DNA from: Leishmania donovani
Lineage: Eukaryota; Euglenozoa; Kinetoplastea; Trypanosomatida; Trypanosomatidae
Assembly (NCBI RefSeq): GCF_000227135.1
Contig: NC_018250.1
Coordinates: forward strand, 437,196-501,195
DNA length: 64,000 bases
Direction of reading: 5' to 3'
The notes under the pieces were generated by a model. It was not told where the DNA came from, did no database searches, and worked only from the letters and a program-made list of their open reading frames with translations. The first letter of the stretch is position 1. The number at the start of each line of letters is the position of its first letter. This document shows, in pieces, positions 31,237-41,768 of the stretch. The translations under genes were made by a program, and so were the position numbers.

Positions 31237-33312
31237 TTAGCTGCTGTTGAAGTAGAACCCGCGATGAAAGACCCCGCCGTAGCGGTAGCCCAGTAATCTC
31301 CCACTACCCAAGCAGCTACCTCCCTGCGCGCCTCTGTCGCCGTACAAGGCTCCGTCGCTGCCCTCGAAAATTGGCAGGAAGACACGCGCCGTCACGTAGA
31401 CCTGCTGCGTCTCCATGAGCGTCACGTGAATGTGCTTGCCAGGTTGATATATGTAGGTGTGCGCACCGTCCCGATCGCCGACAATCGGGCTCGCATGGTC
31501 GTCTCCCTTGCCCCCGCGACTGCGCCCCTTGTCACCGTCGTGTTTAACGCAGCCGACGCCGTCGCCCGTCGGAACAGCGCACGCCGGCGGGCTCACGTCG
31601 AACAACGCTGGCTCGGTGTCGTTTAGTGTGTAGGCGATGCGGCCGTTGGCTGGCGGGTCGTCAAAGATCAGCTTCATCTCGCTGCACGACACACAAATCA
31701 CCGGCGGCGGAAGCAGCTGCTCAGGACGGATGTTGTACTGCTCAATCCGTCGGCGACTGAGCTTGCCGCGCTCAGTGGCCGCTCGGCTGCAGTCGTAGAT
31801 GGCTGGTACGCTGCGCACGCGATCTTCTGCGGCAGCTTCGGCGCGGCCATTGAACCCCTCCGCAGCAGCAGCGCTGCTCATGACTGTCCACGCGTGAACA
31901 GTGGCGACGTTGTCTGTCAGCGCGACAGGATTTCCGTCGTAAAGCTGCGCGCGCTGTCGACTAAACTTCACCTTGCGCCGCGCCTCGTCCACGAAGACGA
32001 GCTCGTAGAGCGTCTGCGTCTGTGGCGGGTTGTCCGATTCGTCAAAGTACAGCGTGGCGCTGGTAGCGCGTAGCCGCATGGACGGCGTCGGCACCCGTGG
32101 GTCAAAGTACGAGAGCCCAGCAGGCCGCACCAGCAGCACGGCGCGGGAGATGACGCTCGCCCTGCCACTGACCGGTCTCGAGCATGCCGAGATGGCAGCG
32201 GAGCAATCGCCAAGCGCCGCTGCGGCAGCATGCACGGCGATGGCCTGCACAATCACCTGACGGCGCTGCGAGGGAAGCACCGACGGTGGCGGCAGACTCA
32301 GCCTAAACGGGGCCGTGTAGATCAGCGTGGGGTAGCTACCGTCAAGGCTGTACCGCAGCTGATCGGGCGACGTGCTCAGCTCGTGCGGTGTGATGACGAT
32401 TTCTGTGGACGTGGTCACCTCTCCCTCGCTGGGGGAGATGACCGGTGGCAGCGGCACGTCACCGGCGGCGTCCGCTGAGGGCTCCACCGTAGCGGAAGGG
32501 GCTTGCATATGCGCAGGCGGACTCACGTGCGCAGTCTGTTGAAGCTCATCCCCGTTTGCCTGTGCCCGCTCCGCCTGTCGCCGTGCAATGTCGATATCAA
32601 TCGAGCTTGTGTTGTTGTTTGCTGAGCTGCCCTCCGCGTACGTGAGCAGGGGCGGATTCGCCGGCGGTAGTGGCGGCGTCAGCCCACTTGATGGGGCCAC
32701 CCCAGTCACCACGTAAACAAACTTGTGCACGGCGCCGACTACCTTATCAACGGGGCGCACCGTGTGCGCCTGGATCATGTACAAGCCTGGTACACGAAAC
32801 TCCAGCGGTGCCGTGTAGAGAAGAAAGTCGTCGTGGTAGTAGCCGTCGTTGCCCAGGATTTGGGAACTGCTGTGGTCAGACGGCAGACTGTCGCGCAGCC
32901 GATCGACGGTTAGGAGAATGTCGCAGGCATCCGTGTACACCTGCGCGGCACGGACGCGCAAGTAAACGACTAGAGGCGTAGGGAAGCTAGAGGCGCTAGC
33001 GGGCGACGGTATCGCCTCCAGCTCCTCCCCAGCGTAACGCTGAAACCCGCGGTAAAACGCCGCCGCGGCGCTGCCGTGCAGAGCATCTGGATTCAAAACA
33101 GAGCTCGCACCCTCGGTGCCCCACGCATCATTATTCGCGTATCGCTGCTGACCATCAGTAAAAGACTTGAGATAGAGGCGGCGCCTCAGTCGCGCGGCGC
33201 GCCGCCGACGCTGACAGAGAAACAAGAAGATGGTGAGGGAGACGGCCACGACCAGCAGCACGGCACATGATACCCAGATGGCGATCGCGATGCTCTTGTG
33301 CTCCACGGTCAT
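31237..33312 (-). CDS. membrane-anchored protein with chitobiase/hexosaminidase C-terminal-like repeats (691 aa)
   Basis: The N-terminus has a hydrophobic segment at about residues 8-31 followed at once by Arg-rich QRRRRAARLRRR, typical of a signal anchor with the bulk on the side set by the positive cluster. Three regions resemble the CHB_HEX_C beta-sandwich found at the end of chitobiases: near 75-200 (ending LLYTAPLEFRVPG), near 290-350 (RYSLDGSYPTLIYTAPFRL) and near 540-580 (RIAYTLNDTEPALFD). No glycosidase catalytic domain is present, so it is not an enzyme by this evidence. Spacers are Ala/Ser/Pro-rich. ATG at 33312 is preferred over 33399 because the extra residues do not look coding and precede the membrane segment. 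Function unknown; the fold in other proteins is used for protein or carbohydrate contacts. Confidence 0.75.
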   Translation of the reverse strand: MTVEHKSIAIAIWVSCAVLLVVAVSLTIFLFLCQRRRRAARLRRRLYLKSFTDGQQRYANNDAWGTEGASSVLNPDALHGSAAAAFYRGFQRYAGEELEAIPSPASASSFPTPLVVYLRVRAAQVYTDACDILLTVDRLRDSLPSDHSSSQILGNDGYYHDDFLLYTAPLEFRVPGLYMIQAHTVRPVDKVVGAVHKFVYVVTGVAPSSGLTPPLPPANPPLLTYAEGSSANNNTSSIDIDIARRQAERAQANGDELQQTAHVSPPAHMQAPSATVEPSADAAGDVPLPPVISPSEGEVTTSTEIVITPHELSTSPDQLRYSLDGSYPTLIYTAPFRLSLPPPSVLPSQRRQVIVQAIAVHAAAAALGDCSAAISACSRPVSGRASVISRAVLLVRPAGLSYFDPRVPTPSMRLRATSATLYFDESDNPPQTQTLYELVFVDEARRKVKFSRQRAQLYDGNPVALTDNVATVHAWTVMSSAAAAEGFNGRAEAAAEDRVRSVPAIYDCSRAATERGKLSRRRIEQYNIRPEQLLPPPVICVSCSEMKLIFDDPPANGRIAYTLNDTEPALFDVSPPACAVPTGDGVGCVKHDGDKGRSRGGKGDDHASPIVGDRDGAHTYIYQPGKHIHVTLMETQQVYVTARVFLPIFEGSDGALYGDRGAQGGSCLGSGRLLGYRYGGVFHRGFYFNSS

Positions 33313-35593
33313 TCTCGACAAGCGCCCTGGTCTTCGTGTGTTTCTGCCTACTGTAATGTGTGGCGCTGCGGTGCTGGAATACGGTGGAGCAGCCCACACG
33401 TTCGCGTGAAGCAGATGGCGGTGCGCGGGTCAAGGTGAAATCACTGTGCGTATGCGGCCCCGAGTGCTGCCTTCGAGTGGCCGTGAGCCTTTTGCTGCGA
33501 TGCCCCTCTCTGCGCACTTTGTCGATCGCTCAGCTGCGCCGCTCACGCTCTACATCAGGGCTGATCTACTCACGCACACGGATGCAGACACACCCGGCAA
33601 GACTGCAGTGAAGTGTGCGTGTGTGTATCTGTGTATCTGTGTCGATCGAGTGCGAGGTGCCGCGGCTCGCTGCACTGCTTTAGGATCGCCACCGCAGCGC
33701 CTCTTCTCCTCCACGAACCTTCCCTTCTTGACTGCTTGCTCAACTCAAGGTCGGAATGTTCAAAAAGGGTGTCGGCGCTGGAGAAGGAGCGGTGGGGCAC
33801 AGGTGATGGCGCGAAGATCTATGAGAAAGCAGGTGTATGTGTATGTATATGTATGTGTATGTGTACAGTGGTACGCGCTGTACCTCCTTCCCGGCTCCAC
33901 TCTCTCTCTTCGTCCTCGTTGGCAAGCAGCAACCTCTTGTACGACGGTCGAGAAACAACAGCAGAACGGCTACCGCAAAGGAGGCCACGAGGGTAGAAGC
34001 AGCAGTCGCTCAGTCATCCACCACACACGACGTGCGAAAAGGAGACCTGGCGCACGCGCACACACACGAACCAAAAACGGTACAGAAATCAAAAAGCCTA
34101 CACTGACTCACACGTTCGATTGGCACGAGCTGCTTTGCATGTGTGTGTGCGCGCGCGTCTGTGCGTCTATCTGTGCCTGTATGGCCGCGTGAGGACGTCG
34201 TTAACGCGGATGTCACCGCAAAGAGCAGAAACAACGACGAGGAGAGAAGTGACAAGACGCGGGCGCCGAAGCCACACGTGCCTGTGTGTTTCGTCTCTCG
34301 TATTGCTGTGCCCCTTCGCTTCCCGTGCCTTCGTTTCTTCTGTTCGCGTGTGCTCCTCACGTCAGCAGATCCGTTGCGGGAGAATAATGTATCCGAATGC
34401 CACGTGCTGCGCAGTAACGGCGCACGCACGCACAGAGAGAGCGACAGAGACACCACAACTCCACGTGCCCACCCTGCCTCTCCCCCGCCGCCCGTGGACG
34501 AGAATGCGCACAAACTGAAGCGGATAGGGAGAAAATCGCGCGTTGTACAGGCAGTAGCCGCAGGCACAGGAAGGGCCCCGCGCACCCTGGGAGTTGCGGC
34601 GCCTAGAAATGTATGTGTTCCTGTGGGTGGGTGGCAGCCGAGGAGGCGTTGCCTTTGTGCTGTATGCGCGCGTGTGCTTTACACTTACGGCAGAGATAGG
34701 GGGAGGGGACTACGGTGCCGAGCTTGCAGCTATCGCAGATTGGAAGGTAAAGAGATAAAGGACAGGAAGGAAAACAAAATGGCATGTGGAGGGTCAGGAG
34801 CAGGGGGACGCACACGCGCGCGCACAAGCACGTTTTCGGGCAACGCGGCGTTTGATGAGCAGGGTGGAGGGAAGAGGGCGTCAGTATTGAGCACTGAAAA
34901 AAAGGCGATGGCGCCTCACCGGCCTGCTGAGGGTTCAGTCACTGCACCTCTCTTGCCGTACCCGACGATGTTCCCCCGTCTGGGAGGGTATCGGAAAGGA
35001 GAAGCAACGAAACAGATCTAGAGCATGTGCAAGTGTGTGCGTTTTACGGTAACATTCGGATTCACCAGGGCGCATCGGCACGGTCTCGGCCCACGGGACC
35101 ATCAACGGGGCGCGGCTGCCGCTTCCTGGTGCAGATTTCACAACGGCACTTTCACTTCCATTCCCTAGGCTATAGTTGCATTCTCTTCGTTTTCGCTGCG
35201 GTTCTAGTGGGGAGGAGGCTGAGCCGCCGTCGGTTTTTGAGCGCTGACCATAATTCTCTCACGTGTGCGTATGTCTGCGGGTGGATGTGCGCTCGCCTAG
35301 CCGTTTGTGTGTGTGTGGGGAGGGAGGAGGGAGTGTGAGCGAGATGTAAAGGCTCGAACACAAACGCGAACGTACACGTGCACACATAGTGCATCCACCG
35401 CATCAAGAAGCACATGATAGAACATCACAGCCACGAAACAAGCAAAAATAAAGAGGGAACCGAACAACGCGTTTCTCGGCTTTGCTGCAGCGCATGCGGG
35501 CATGGGAGTTCGGGCAAGAGGGCCAGCTCCAAACGACCAGCGCGCGCAACGAACTGGCGTCCAGCCACGCATGGTGCGCTGATGACGCGACTC
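33313..35593. other. intergenic region between the TerB-like gene and the CHB_HEX-like gene
   Basis: 2.3 kb with no supported gene. Contains short TG and TA/TG repeats (33609-33640, 33830-33866), CA runs at 34059-34067 and several purine-rich tracts. Open frames on both strands look compositional. Confidence 0.65.
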
Positions 35594-36772
35594 TCAGACG
35601 CCAGCGTACCGCTTGCTTGACCGATGCGCTCGTGCGCGCCGCAGCAGCGTCTTCGCCGCCTCCACTCGCATGGCCTCCTCGGCGGCAAAAGTGTCCGCCT
35701 CGTCCTCGGTGTCTTGGCGGTCGCCGCGGTCGCCGGCATCGCGCCTACCCGCAGCGTCTGCTCCGCTTCGCCCCTGCTCGTGAGACATCGAGTTCGCCGC
35801 GCTGCCAAGTGTGCTGAACGCTTGCCAGCGCTGCTCATCCCTCTTCGGCGTCTTGTTCGTGTGTAAGGGCTGGAGAAGCAGCAGGCGCCGCTTGCGAATG
35901 GAGATTACCTTTTCCTGCAGCGCCAACTTTTCGATCTGGCTACGCACAGCAGAGGAAAGGCCGATGTGGCTCGACAACAATGCGACACGCTCCTTCTCCT
36001 TGGCACTGTAGAGGCCGTCCGCCACGCACGTGCATACGGCGTCGTAGATGAGCACTCGCGCAATGGAAGACGGAAACGCGGTAGCGGAGACGAAGGACAT
36101 GATCGACTCCACTGCAGCCGCGTCATCCTCCGCCTCTTCAGCGCGACTGCGCGCAGCAGCAGCAGCAGCAGCAGCAGCAGCGGCGGCGGCGGCCTCAGAG
36201 CCGAGGCGAGCCGGTGCATCGGAGCCCTCAAGATCGCAAGCGGCGTCCCCCATCGAATGCCTATGGCTCCCGTCGCTGCAGTCTTGTAGAGGACGTTGCA
36301 GCGCCCTGCACTCGTCGTGCAGCGGTGATGGCGAAGACGCACAATACTCTGCGTAAATGGCCGCAGCCGTAGAATCATCACTGCTGGCATCGCCGTTGCC
36401 GTGTAACATGAGCGCCAGCACGGCCTGGTCCTCCGCCTCCTCATCAACCGTTGAGGACTCGCCGTTGCCGCTGGCGTAGCGATCCATCGGGATGGCGTCG
36501 ACAAACTGCAACAGCTCCAGCTTGGTCAAGTTGTCCTGTGACACCTTCGATGGCAGAAGGAGCTCGACGAGGCCGTGGATATAGCGACCCTCGCGTAGCT
36601 TGAGGCCGTTCCCGGTGGCGCACAGTAAAATCGTCTTTACGTAGACGTACGGCATGCTGTACAAGCCCACATTGGCACTGTACTTGGAGCCGTAAAGCGT
36701 CTCCACTAGAAAAGCGCACCCCACAACCGGCGTGTAACGGCTGCTGCGAGTCATGCGAGACAGCTTCAGCAT
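35594..36772 (-). CDS. TerB-like helical domain protein with polyalanine tract (392 aa)
   Basis: Two segments together resemble a split TerB-like (tellurite resistance B) helical domain: residues about 45-74 (VKTILLCATGNGLKLREGRY and onward) and about 236-300 (IARVLIYDAVCTCVADGLYS, then AKEKERVALLSSHIGLS). The pattern of a small residue, DG, a Ser or Leu-Arg and an acidic-led helix recurs in both. Between them lies a Ser/Asp/Glu-rich insert with a run of 14 Ala encoded by a CAG-type repeat. The C-terminal 90 residues are charged and rich in Arg and Asp. TerB-like domains in eukaryotes are usually of unknown role and often membrane-associated. The assignment is by eye and moderately sure. ATG at 36754 is an alternative start. 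Confidence 0.65.
   Translation of the reverse strand: MLKLSRMTRSSRYTPVVGCAFLVETLYGSKYSANVGLYSMPYVYVKTILLCATGNGLKLREGRYIHGLVELLLPSKVSQDNLTKLELLQFVDAIPMDRYASGNGESSTVDEEAEDQAVLALMLHGNGDASSDDSTAAAIYAEYCASSPSPLHDECRALQRPLQDCSDGSHRHSMGDAACDLEGSDAPARLGSEAAAAAAAAAAAAAARSRAEEAEDDAAAVESIMSFVSATAFPSSIARVLIYDAVCTCVADGLYSAKEKERVALLSSHIGLSSAVRSQIEKLALQEKVISIRKRRLLLLQPLHTNKTPKRDEQRWQAFSTLGSAANSMSHEQGRSGADAAGRRDAGDRGDRQDTEDEADTFAAEEAMRVEAAKTLLRRARAHRSSKRYAGV
36151..36193. repeat. in-frame CAG/CGG trinucleotide repeat (polyalanine)
   Basis: Nine to ten CAG units then four CGG units on the plus strand, read as Ala codons on the minus strand inside the TerB-like gene. Length is expected to vary between strains. 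Confidence 0.9.
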
Positions 36773-39140
36773 CGAGCTCGTGCTGGAAGGTTACGGAAAT
36801 GAAGACGCGAAAAGCAGGAGACGGCCGAGGAGGGAGGTGGTCGAAAATACTGTCTCGCCGCCAGGCGTAAGAAGAGCACGCGCCGAAAGCAAAAGCAGAA
36901 CACAATCAGCAGGCAAGCGACACGCGGCTCTCCACAACAACAAAATATTCAAAACACAAGATACTTGCAGAAGGGGGGAGGGAGGAAGGGAGAGAGGGGG
37001 TGAGACAGGAGGCACCGTCTCTGATAACCGTCCCCTCTTCCTTGGGGATATCCAGTGTGTGTGTGCGTGTCTGGTGCTTGGTAGGACCAAGACTCTTTGC
37101 TGCCTGTATCTCTCTCTCTGGGTGCTGCTCTGTTGGTAGGCAGATGAAAGATGGGAGCTTGAATACAAAGGCAATAACCGAAGAAACAAAAAGAAAAGGC
37201 TAAGGCGCGCGAATCACGAAGATGACATCGTGCGCTCTCGAGCACAGCCGCTTGATGAGGTCGGAGGTGCGAGGAAGGGAAGGTGGCGGCAGGAGTGCAG
37301 AGCAGTACCAAACAGAAGCGTGTGGACGCAGGGAAAGAGAAGCAAGTGTTAACGAGAAGATGGGAAGAGAAACACGTCACAGGATCGTGCATGTGCATGG
37401 TATGGGTTAGATGGTCTGCGCAAGTGCCGCTTTTAAGCAGCAAGACTCGATACCGTGCACTCTTGCTGTGCGCCACGTCGCGGTGGATCGGCCGTTGCGT
37501 GCGGATGGCCACGGCGACGTGGGCGAATGGGAACGAGGCGCAGGGCGAGCGAGAGATCGAGACCCTCTATACCTCCATCGATATCTTTCTCATGCCTTCC
37601 TCCTTCACCTCATGAGGGGTTCCAACACACGCACACGCACAGCAGCGCCGCAAAGAAGGCAACGGCACGACACAGGTGAATAGAAAAAGAGCACGCAGAG
37701 GATAACGATAATAAACATTACGAAGAGAGCCACTCCGCACCATCATCATCCAGCACCAGCACCAGCAGCATAATCAGCAGGAAACCTTCGGTTTATTTTT
37801 TGCGTTTCTTTTACGAAATTTGCCTATCAAAAAGAAACATGACGAAAAAGGAAACGCAGAGAAACAGACAAGCGTGTTCGAGGGCACATGGGCAGGGGTG
37901 AGCAGTCGCTTCTCTCCGCAGTGCTGACTTGGCGGTACAGCCCCGCTCCGGTCAGGTCCTCCGTGAGCATCGCCGGTCGTCTGCACGCGCAACACAGCTG
38001 CATTGGCGTGCACTCTGGCAGAGGAAAAGGCAGCTCCGTGGGGTGTCGTCTTCCCGCGTGGCAAGCTTCCACCCCTGTGAGCACCTCATTGTCTTGTCCC
38101 TCTACCGGCCACCCGACGGGCAGCCCTGTCTTCAGAGCTCTTTGAGGGTTCTCGCGGATGGTGCTGCCCCTTGGCGCGGAGAGGGCTGCCAAGATCTTCG
38201 GCCCGTTAGTGCCTCTGCTGCCTAGTCCGCCCTTCACCCCTGAAGCCGTGCAAGACGGCGTCTGAATTCGCCTGCTGCCGGACTCGGTGCACCCAACATG
38301 CTTGACAACGGTGGCGGTCTCTGTCGGGGTGGTGACTGGTGAAGCGATGAACCGAAATACTCGTTCCGTTGAGCTGGCGCGTCGTCTGCAGAAAGAGAGG
38401 GGAAGAGAGAGTGCAGGGAGCGAGAGGGGCGTGTGTGTGCACTACAGCTTCCATGCAGTGCGAGTAAAGAATAGCATATACGCCAGAGGCCATGCAGGCA
38501 AGGAGGGGGTGGATTGTCGGATCACGAGACCGCAACACATCGCGACCCTGTCTCTGGACCCAAAGGAAACGCCATGACGCGTTTTCTGGACGGCTGCTAC
38601 TTGCCCAGTCTCTAAACAAGCCCAGCAGTGTGTGAGCGATCTGTGACGTCTCTCTTCATCTTCAGCGGAGATTTGAAATACAGGAGGGCAGAAACACGGG
38701 TTGGCGGGGTGCCGGCCGTCACCCGGCAAGCAGCACTGGCAAAGGGGAGATGTGCGCCATCTAGTGCCTCTTCGAGATATGTTCGTCGGCCCGCATCTGT
38801 TGGTGTCCCCTTTTGGTGCTGCCTCAGAGAAGAGCATCCGCACCCCAAACTCGACTTTACAACTCGCACGCAGCAGAAAGAGAGAGAAAGAGAGTCGACC
38901 AAGAGACGGAGAGTGCGCGAAGAGCGGAAGCGGTGGCAGCGGAACCCGTCACGCACTCGACGAGGCGAGCTGCGAATGGGAAGAGAAATGCACAATGGTA
39001 AAAGTAAAACAAGATAAGAGAGAGGAGACAATGTCGTTGCCCTGCGTGCACTTGCGCACACGTGAGACGGGTGATGCGCACGCAGTAAGCGACCCTCTTT
39101 GATAGCGGTATCAATGAGATATCTGGCAGTGCGCAACGTC
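36773..39140. other. intergenic region with a non-repetitive island
   Basis: 2.4 kb between the myristoylated BAR-like gene and the TerB-like gene. The parts near the genes have the usual purine-rich and simple-repeat character. From about 37880 to 38850 the sequence is instead complex and codon-like on both strands without a long intact frame, and may be a decayed gene or retroposon. No intact gene is supported. Confidence 0.55.
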
Positions 39141-40061
39141 CTAATCCCACTTCAGCGGCACGGTGGAGGGCGAGGACTTGCTGCCGTCCTTGTGCCCAGC
39201 CGGCATCTCACAAAACCTCGCATCCGAAGCCTGGTGCAGCACCACCTCTCGCTCACGGCTGCGAAAGCGGCTTCGCAAGCGGCTGCACTGCGGGGTGTCT
39301 GAGACGTCGATCGTCGTCACTATCTCGCGGTAATAGCCGACGATGCAGTCAAGGAAGATGTCCGTCGTCGAGGAGCAGAACTCCTGCGACCCGACCATGA
39401 CGTTCTCGTACAGCTGATCAAAGGCCTCGAGCTCTGTCTTGTACAAACTCTCCTTTGCGTCGCGCCTCTTGACGGCCTTCGCGTAGCTCTTGCTCGATGA
39501 GAGGTCCTTGCCCTGGCTCACCGCCAACCGTTCGCGCCGCGACACTTGCCTTGCGACTTTTGTCAAACGGGCCATGCTACGCATCGTCTTCCTACCCTGC
39601 TTCAGAACGCGCTCTGCGGTCAACACCATCCTGTCCAGCTCGACCGTGATCCTTTCGTGAATGGCGGTGCGGCATGTGACGCACACACCGGTCTTGATGT
39701 CATCCATGGCCTCACAGAAGGTCTGAAAACCCTGGTAGGACTCATCAGCGAGCTCGCGGTCAACCCTGGAGCGGCTGGTAGGGGCCTGATCGCGGCCCTC
39801 GGCCCGGCCCTGGATGCGCGAGTTTGCTCCCCCGGAGCCGCCGTGTTTCAGGCAGGCGCACACGTTCGAGTAGCCCGTGCCGACGTCGCGGAGGTGCTGC
39901 GGGGTGATCTCCATGGTCATGACGGCAGTCGCGACGTTCTTCTTGAGCATCATGTACGACAGCTTCAGCTTCTTTGTGGTTTCGTAGCGGTACACGAACT
40001 CGGAGTGGACGCCTCTGTCATCCGCATTCGATTGGTCGGCGCTGCTGATCTTATTACCCAT
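39141..40061 (-). CDS. BAR-like protein with N-myristoylation signal (306 aa)
   Basis: A helical protein related to the two other genes upstream in this unit. It begins MGNKISSADQ, with Gly2 and Ser6, a good N-myristoylation signal, so membrane attachment is likely. Coiled-coil helices occupy about 15-265. The segment VSRRERLAVSQGKDLSSSKSY aligns with VSRKEAKYIRKGRPLTESKLY of the 749-residue neighbour, and the following helix (FDQLYENVMVGSQEFCSSTTDIFLD) with its FDTEYESLMQRQL region. This is the usual BAR-domain layout of long antiparallel helices that bind curved membranes. The open frame extends to 40133, but the AG acceptor at 40089 lies between, so ATG 40061 is chosen. The C-terminal 40 residues are basic and Ser-rich. 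Confidence 0.82.
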   Translation of the reverse strand: MGNKISSADQSNADDRGVHSEFVYRYETTKKLKLSYMMLKKNVATAVMTMEITPQHLRDVGTGYSNVCACLKHGGSGGANSRIQGRAEGRDQAPTSRSRVDRELADESYQGFQTFCEAMDDIKTGVCVTCRTAIHERITVELDRMVLTAERVLKQGRKTMRSMARLTKVARQVSRRERLAVSQGKDLSSSKSYAKAVKRRDAKESLYKTELEAFDQLYENVMVGSQEFCSSTTDIFLDCIVGYYREIVTTIDVSDTPQCSRLRSRFRSREREVVLHQASDARFCEMPAGHKDGSKSSPSTVPLKWD

Positions 40062-41768
40062 GACGTCCGCTTTATGTGTGTGTGCGTTCTGGTTTACGGA
40101 GAGAGCAACAGGGAGGAAGAGGGCCTGCAGCAACGCTGTCCAGTCAATGAAGGGGGAGAAGAGAAGGGGTAAAGAACGGCGTCGTCAGTGGGACATACAC
40201 AGTGAGAGGAAGATGGAGATGGAAAGGGAGTAGCTGTGGTGTGTGTGTGCATCCCAGATTCTGAGTATGCGAGCCCTCATCTTGATGTGGGGAGGCTAGG
40301 TGGGGGGTGAGGGCATACCAAGGAAGCTACCGCGCGTTGAAGTGTTGACGGGCCACACATGTGCGCAAGCTATTCTCTTCCGTCATCCCCCTCATTGAAC
40401 GACGCTCGGTCGTCGTCACTCTGTCACGCTCTCCGAGATCTGAAGAGCAGAGAGAGAACAGAAGGGACAAGGAGCTGGATAAGCTGTGCGTGTATGCATC
40501 GCCGCCGCCGTGTCGCAGCAGTCAAAAAAGGGCAGTGGTTGAGCAGGCGCGGAGAATCGAGCGGAGCGGTTCAGACGCCCTGGCAGCGAGGTATCCTTGC
40601 TCACTTGTGCTGTTCGCTTGGCGTGTGTGCTCGTCTTCTGACTGCATGACTGCCTCCCTCTCTCTCCAACTCGTTGGCGCGCCTCAGCAATCTCTGTCCC
40701 CTACAACAACATTACAGGCACATCTCGGCGTCACATCCACCCTGCAGCCACGATGTCGCAGAGTGGGCGACGACAAGAAACGAGCAAGCAGTGCAAGCGG
40801 CGAGGTGGCCGAGCGAGGAGGGCAACAACAAAAGAAGGCGACTCCGATAGAGAGAGATGGAGGAGAGGCTGGCCAACCGCGAGAACGAGAATGAACATGC
40901 GCGTGCAGCATGCGACACTATTGTAGAAAGAAAGTAGGCGATGAGGGTGGTGGGAGGAGAGTACAAAACGACGTAAGAGGCCACAAACGCGTAGGTGTGG
41001 CGGAAGGTACAAGAGGACGAGAAGGAAATGGGGCAAGAGCGGGGTTGGGGGCGTTAAAAGCCAAAGAACACAAAGAGCTCGAGTGCGTGCATGAGGTCTG
41101 GTGGAGAGAAGACGCCGATAACGGAGCATACGCATACACAGACCACTCCAGCATCCAGAAAAAGGAGAGGGAAGGTGATAGAAAACAGAGAATGGAGCGA
41201 AACCATAGAATGTAAAAGAATCTCCGCAAGAGACATTACCGGAAAGGGGCGGCCAGAGGCGGAACGCGGCATATTTCACACGCACACATACACACAAACG
41301 ACGCCTCGCAACGCTTTAGACAAGGAGGTGGTGACGAGCAACGCGAAAAAAAAAAGGTTGCCTCCGCTGAGTAGCGATGGATACAAGGAGGCACGAGAGA
41401 GAGGAGGAGCCATTCGTGTGTGTGTGTGTTTCAAAAAGAGAGACGGAGCCACGAGAAGCACAAAAACAGACGACCAAAGAAACGTGCGGGCCGGCAGACA
41501 TGCGCGACGGCGGAGGCTGGCCCTGTGCGCCGGTAGGGAAGTTGAATGCACGGCATACAGTCGAACAAGAAAGTGTAAAGCAGAGAAAGGCAGACAGACA
41601 CTTACTTGAACCTTGACGAGGAACGCAATGACGTACGCGGAGAGATCAAGAGAACACAAACACACACACGCGCGTAATCGCTCGCGCACTTACCAGCCCT
41701 GCGTCTACGCAGAAGACTCTGCGCATGTCGTCACATTCCTCGCCTCGATGTCTCTGCGGCCATAGACA
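40062..41768. other. intergenic region between the 749-residue and 306-residue BAR-like genes
   Basis: 1.7 kb, no supported gene. Contains an A run at 41346-41355, CA tracts at 41280-41297 and 41657-41669, a TG tract at 41418-41429 and purine-rich tracts. Open frames look compositional. Confidence 0.65.
40089..40126 (-). promoter_or_regulatory. candidate spliced-leader acceptor for the myristoylated BAR-like gene
   Basis: The pyrimidine tract opposite 40099-40126 is followed by AG at 40089-40090, 28 nt before the ATG at 40061. It excludes the 24-residue in-frame extension and places the myristoylation Gly at position 2. Confidence 0.55.

Noticed and set aside
40062..40133. 24-residue extension of the myristoylated BAR-like protein
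   Set aside because: The AG splice acceptor at 40089 lies inside it, and the extension would mask Gly2.
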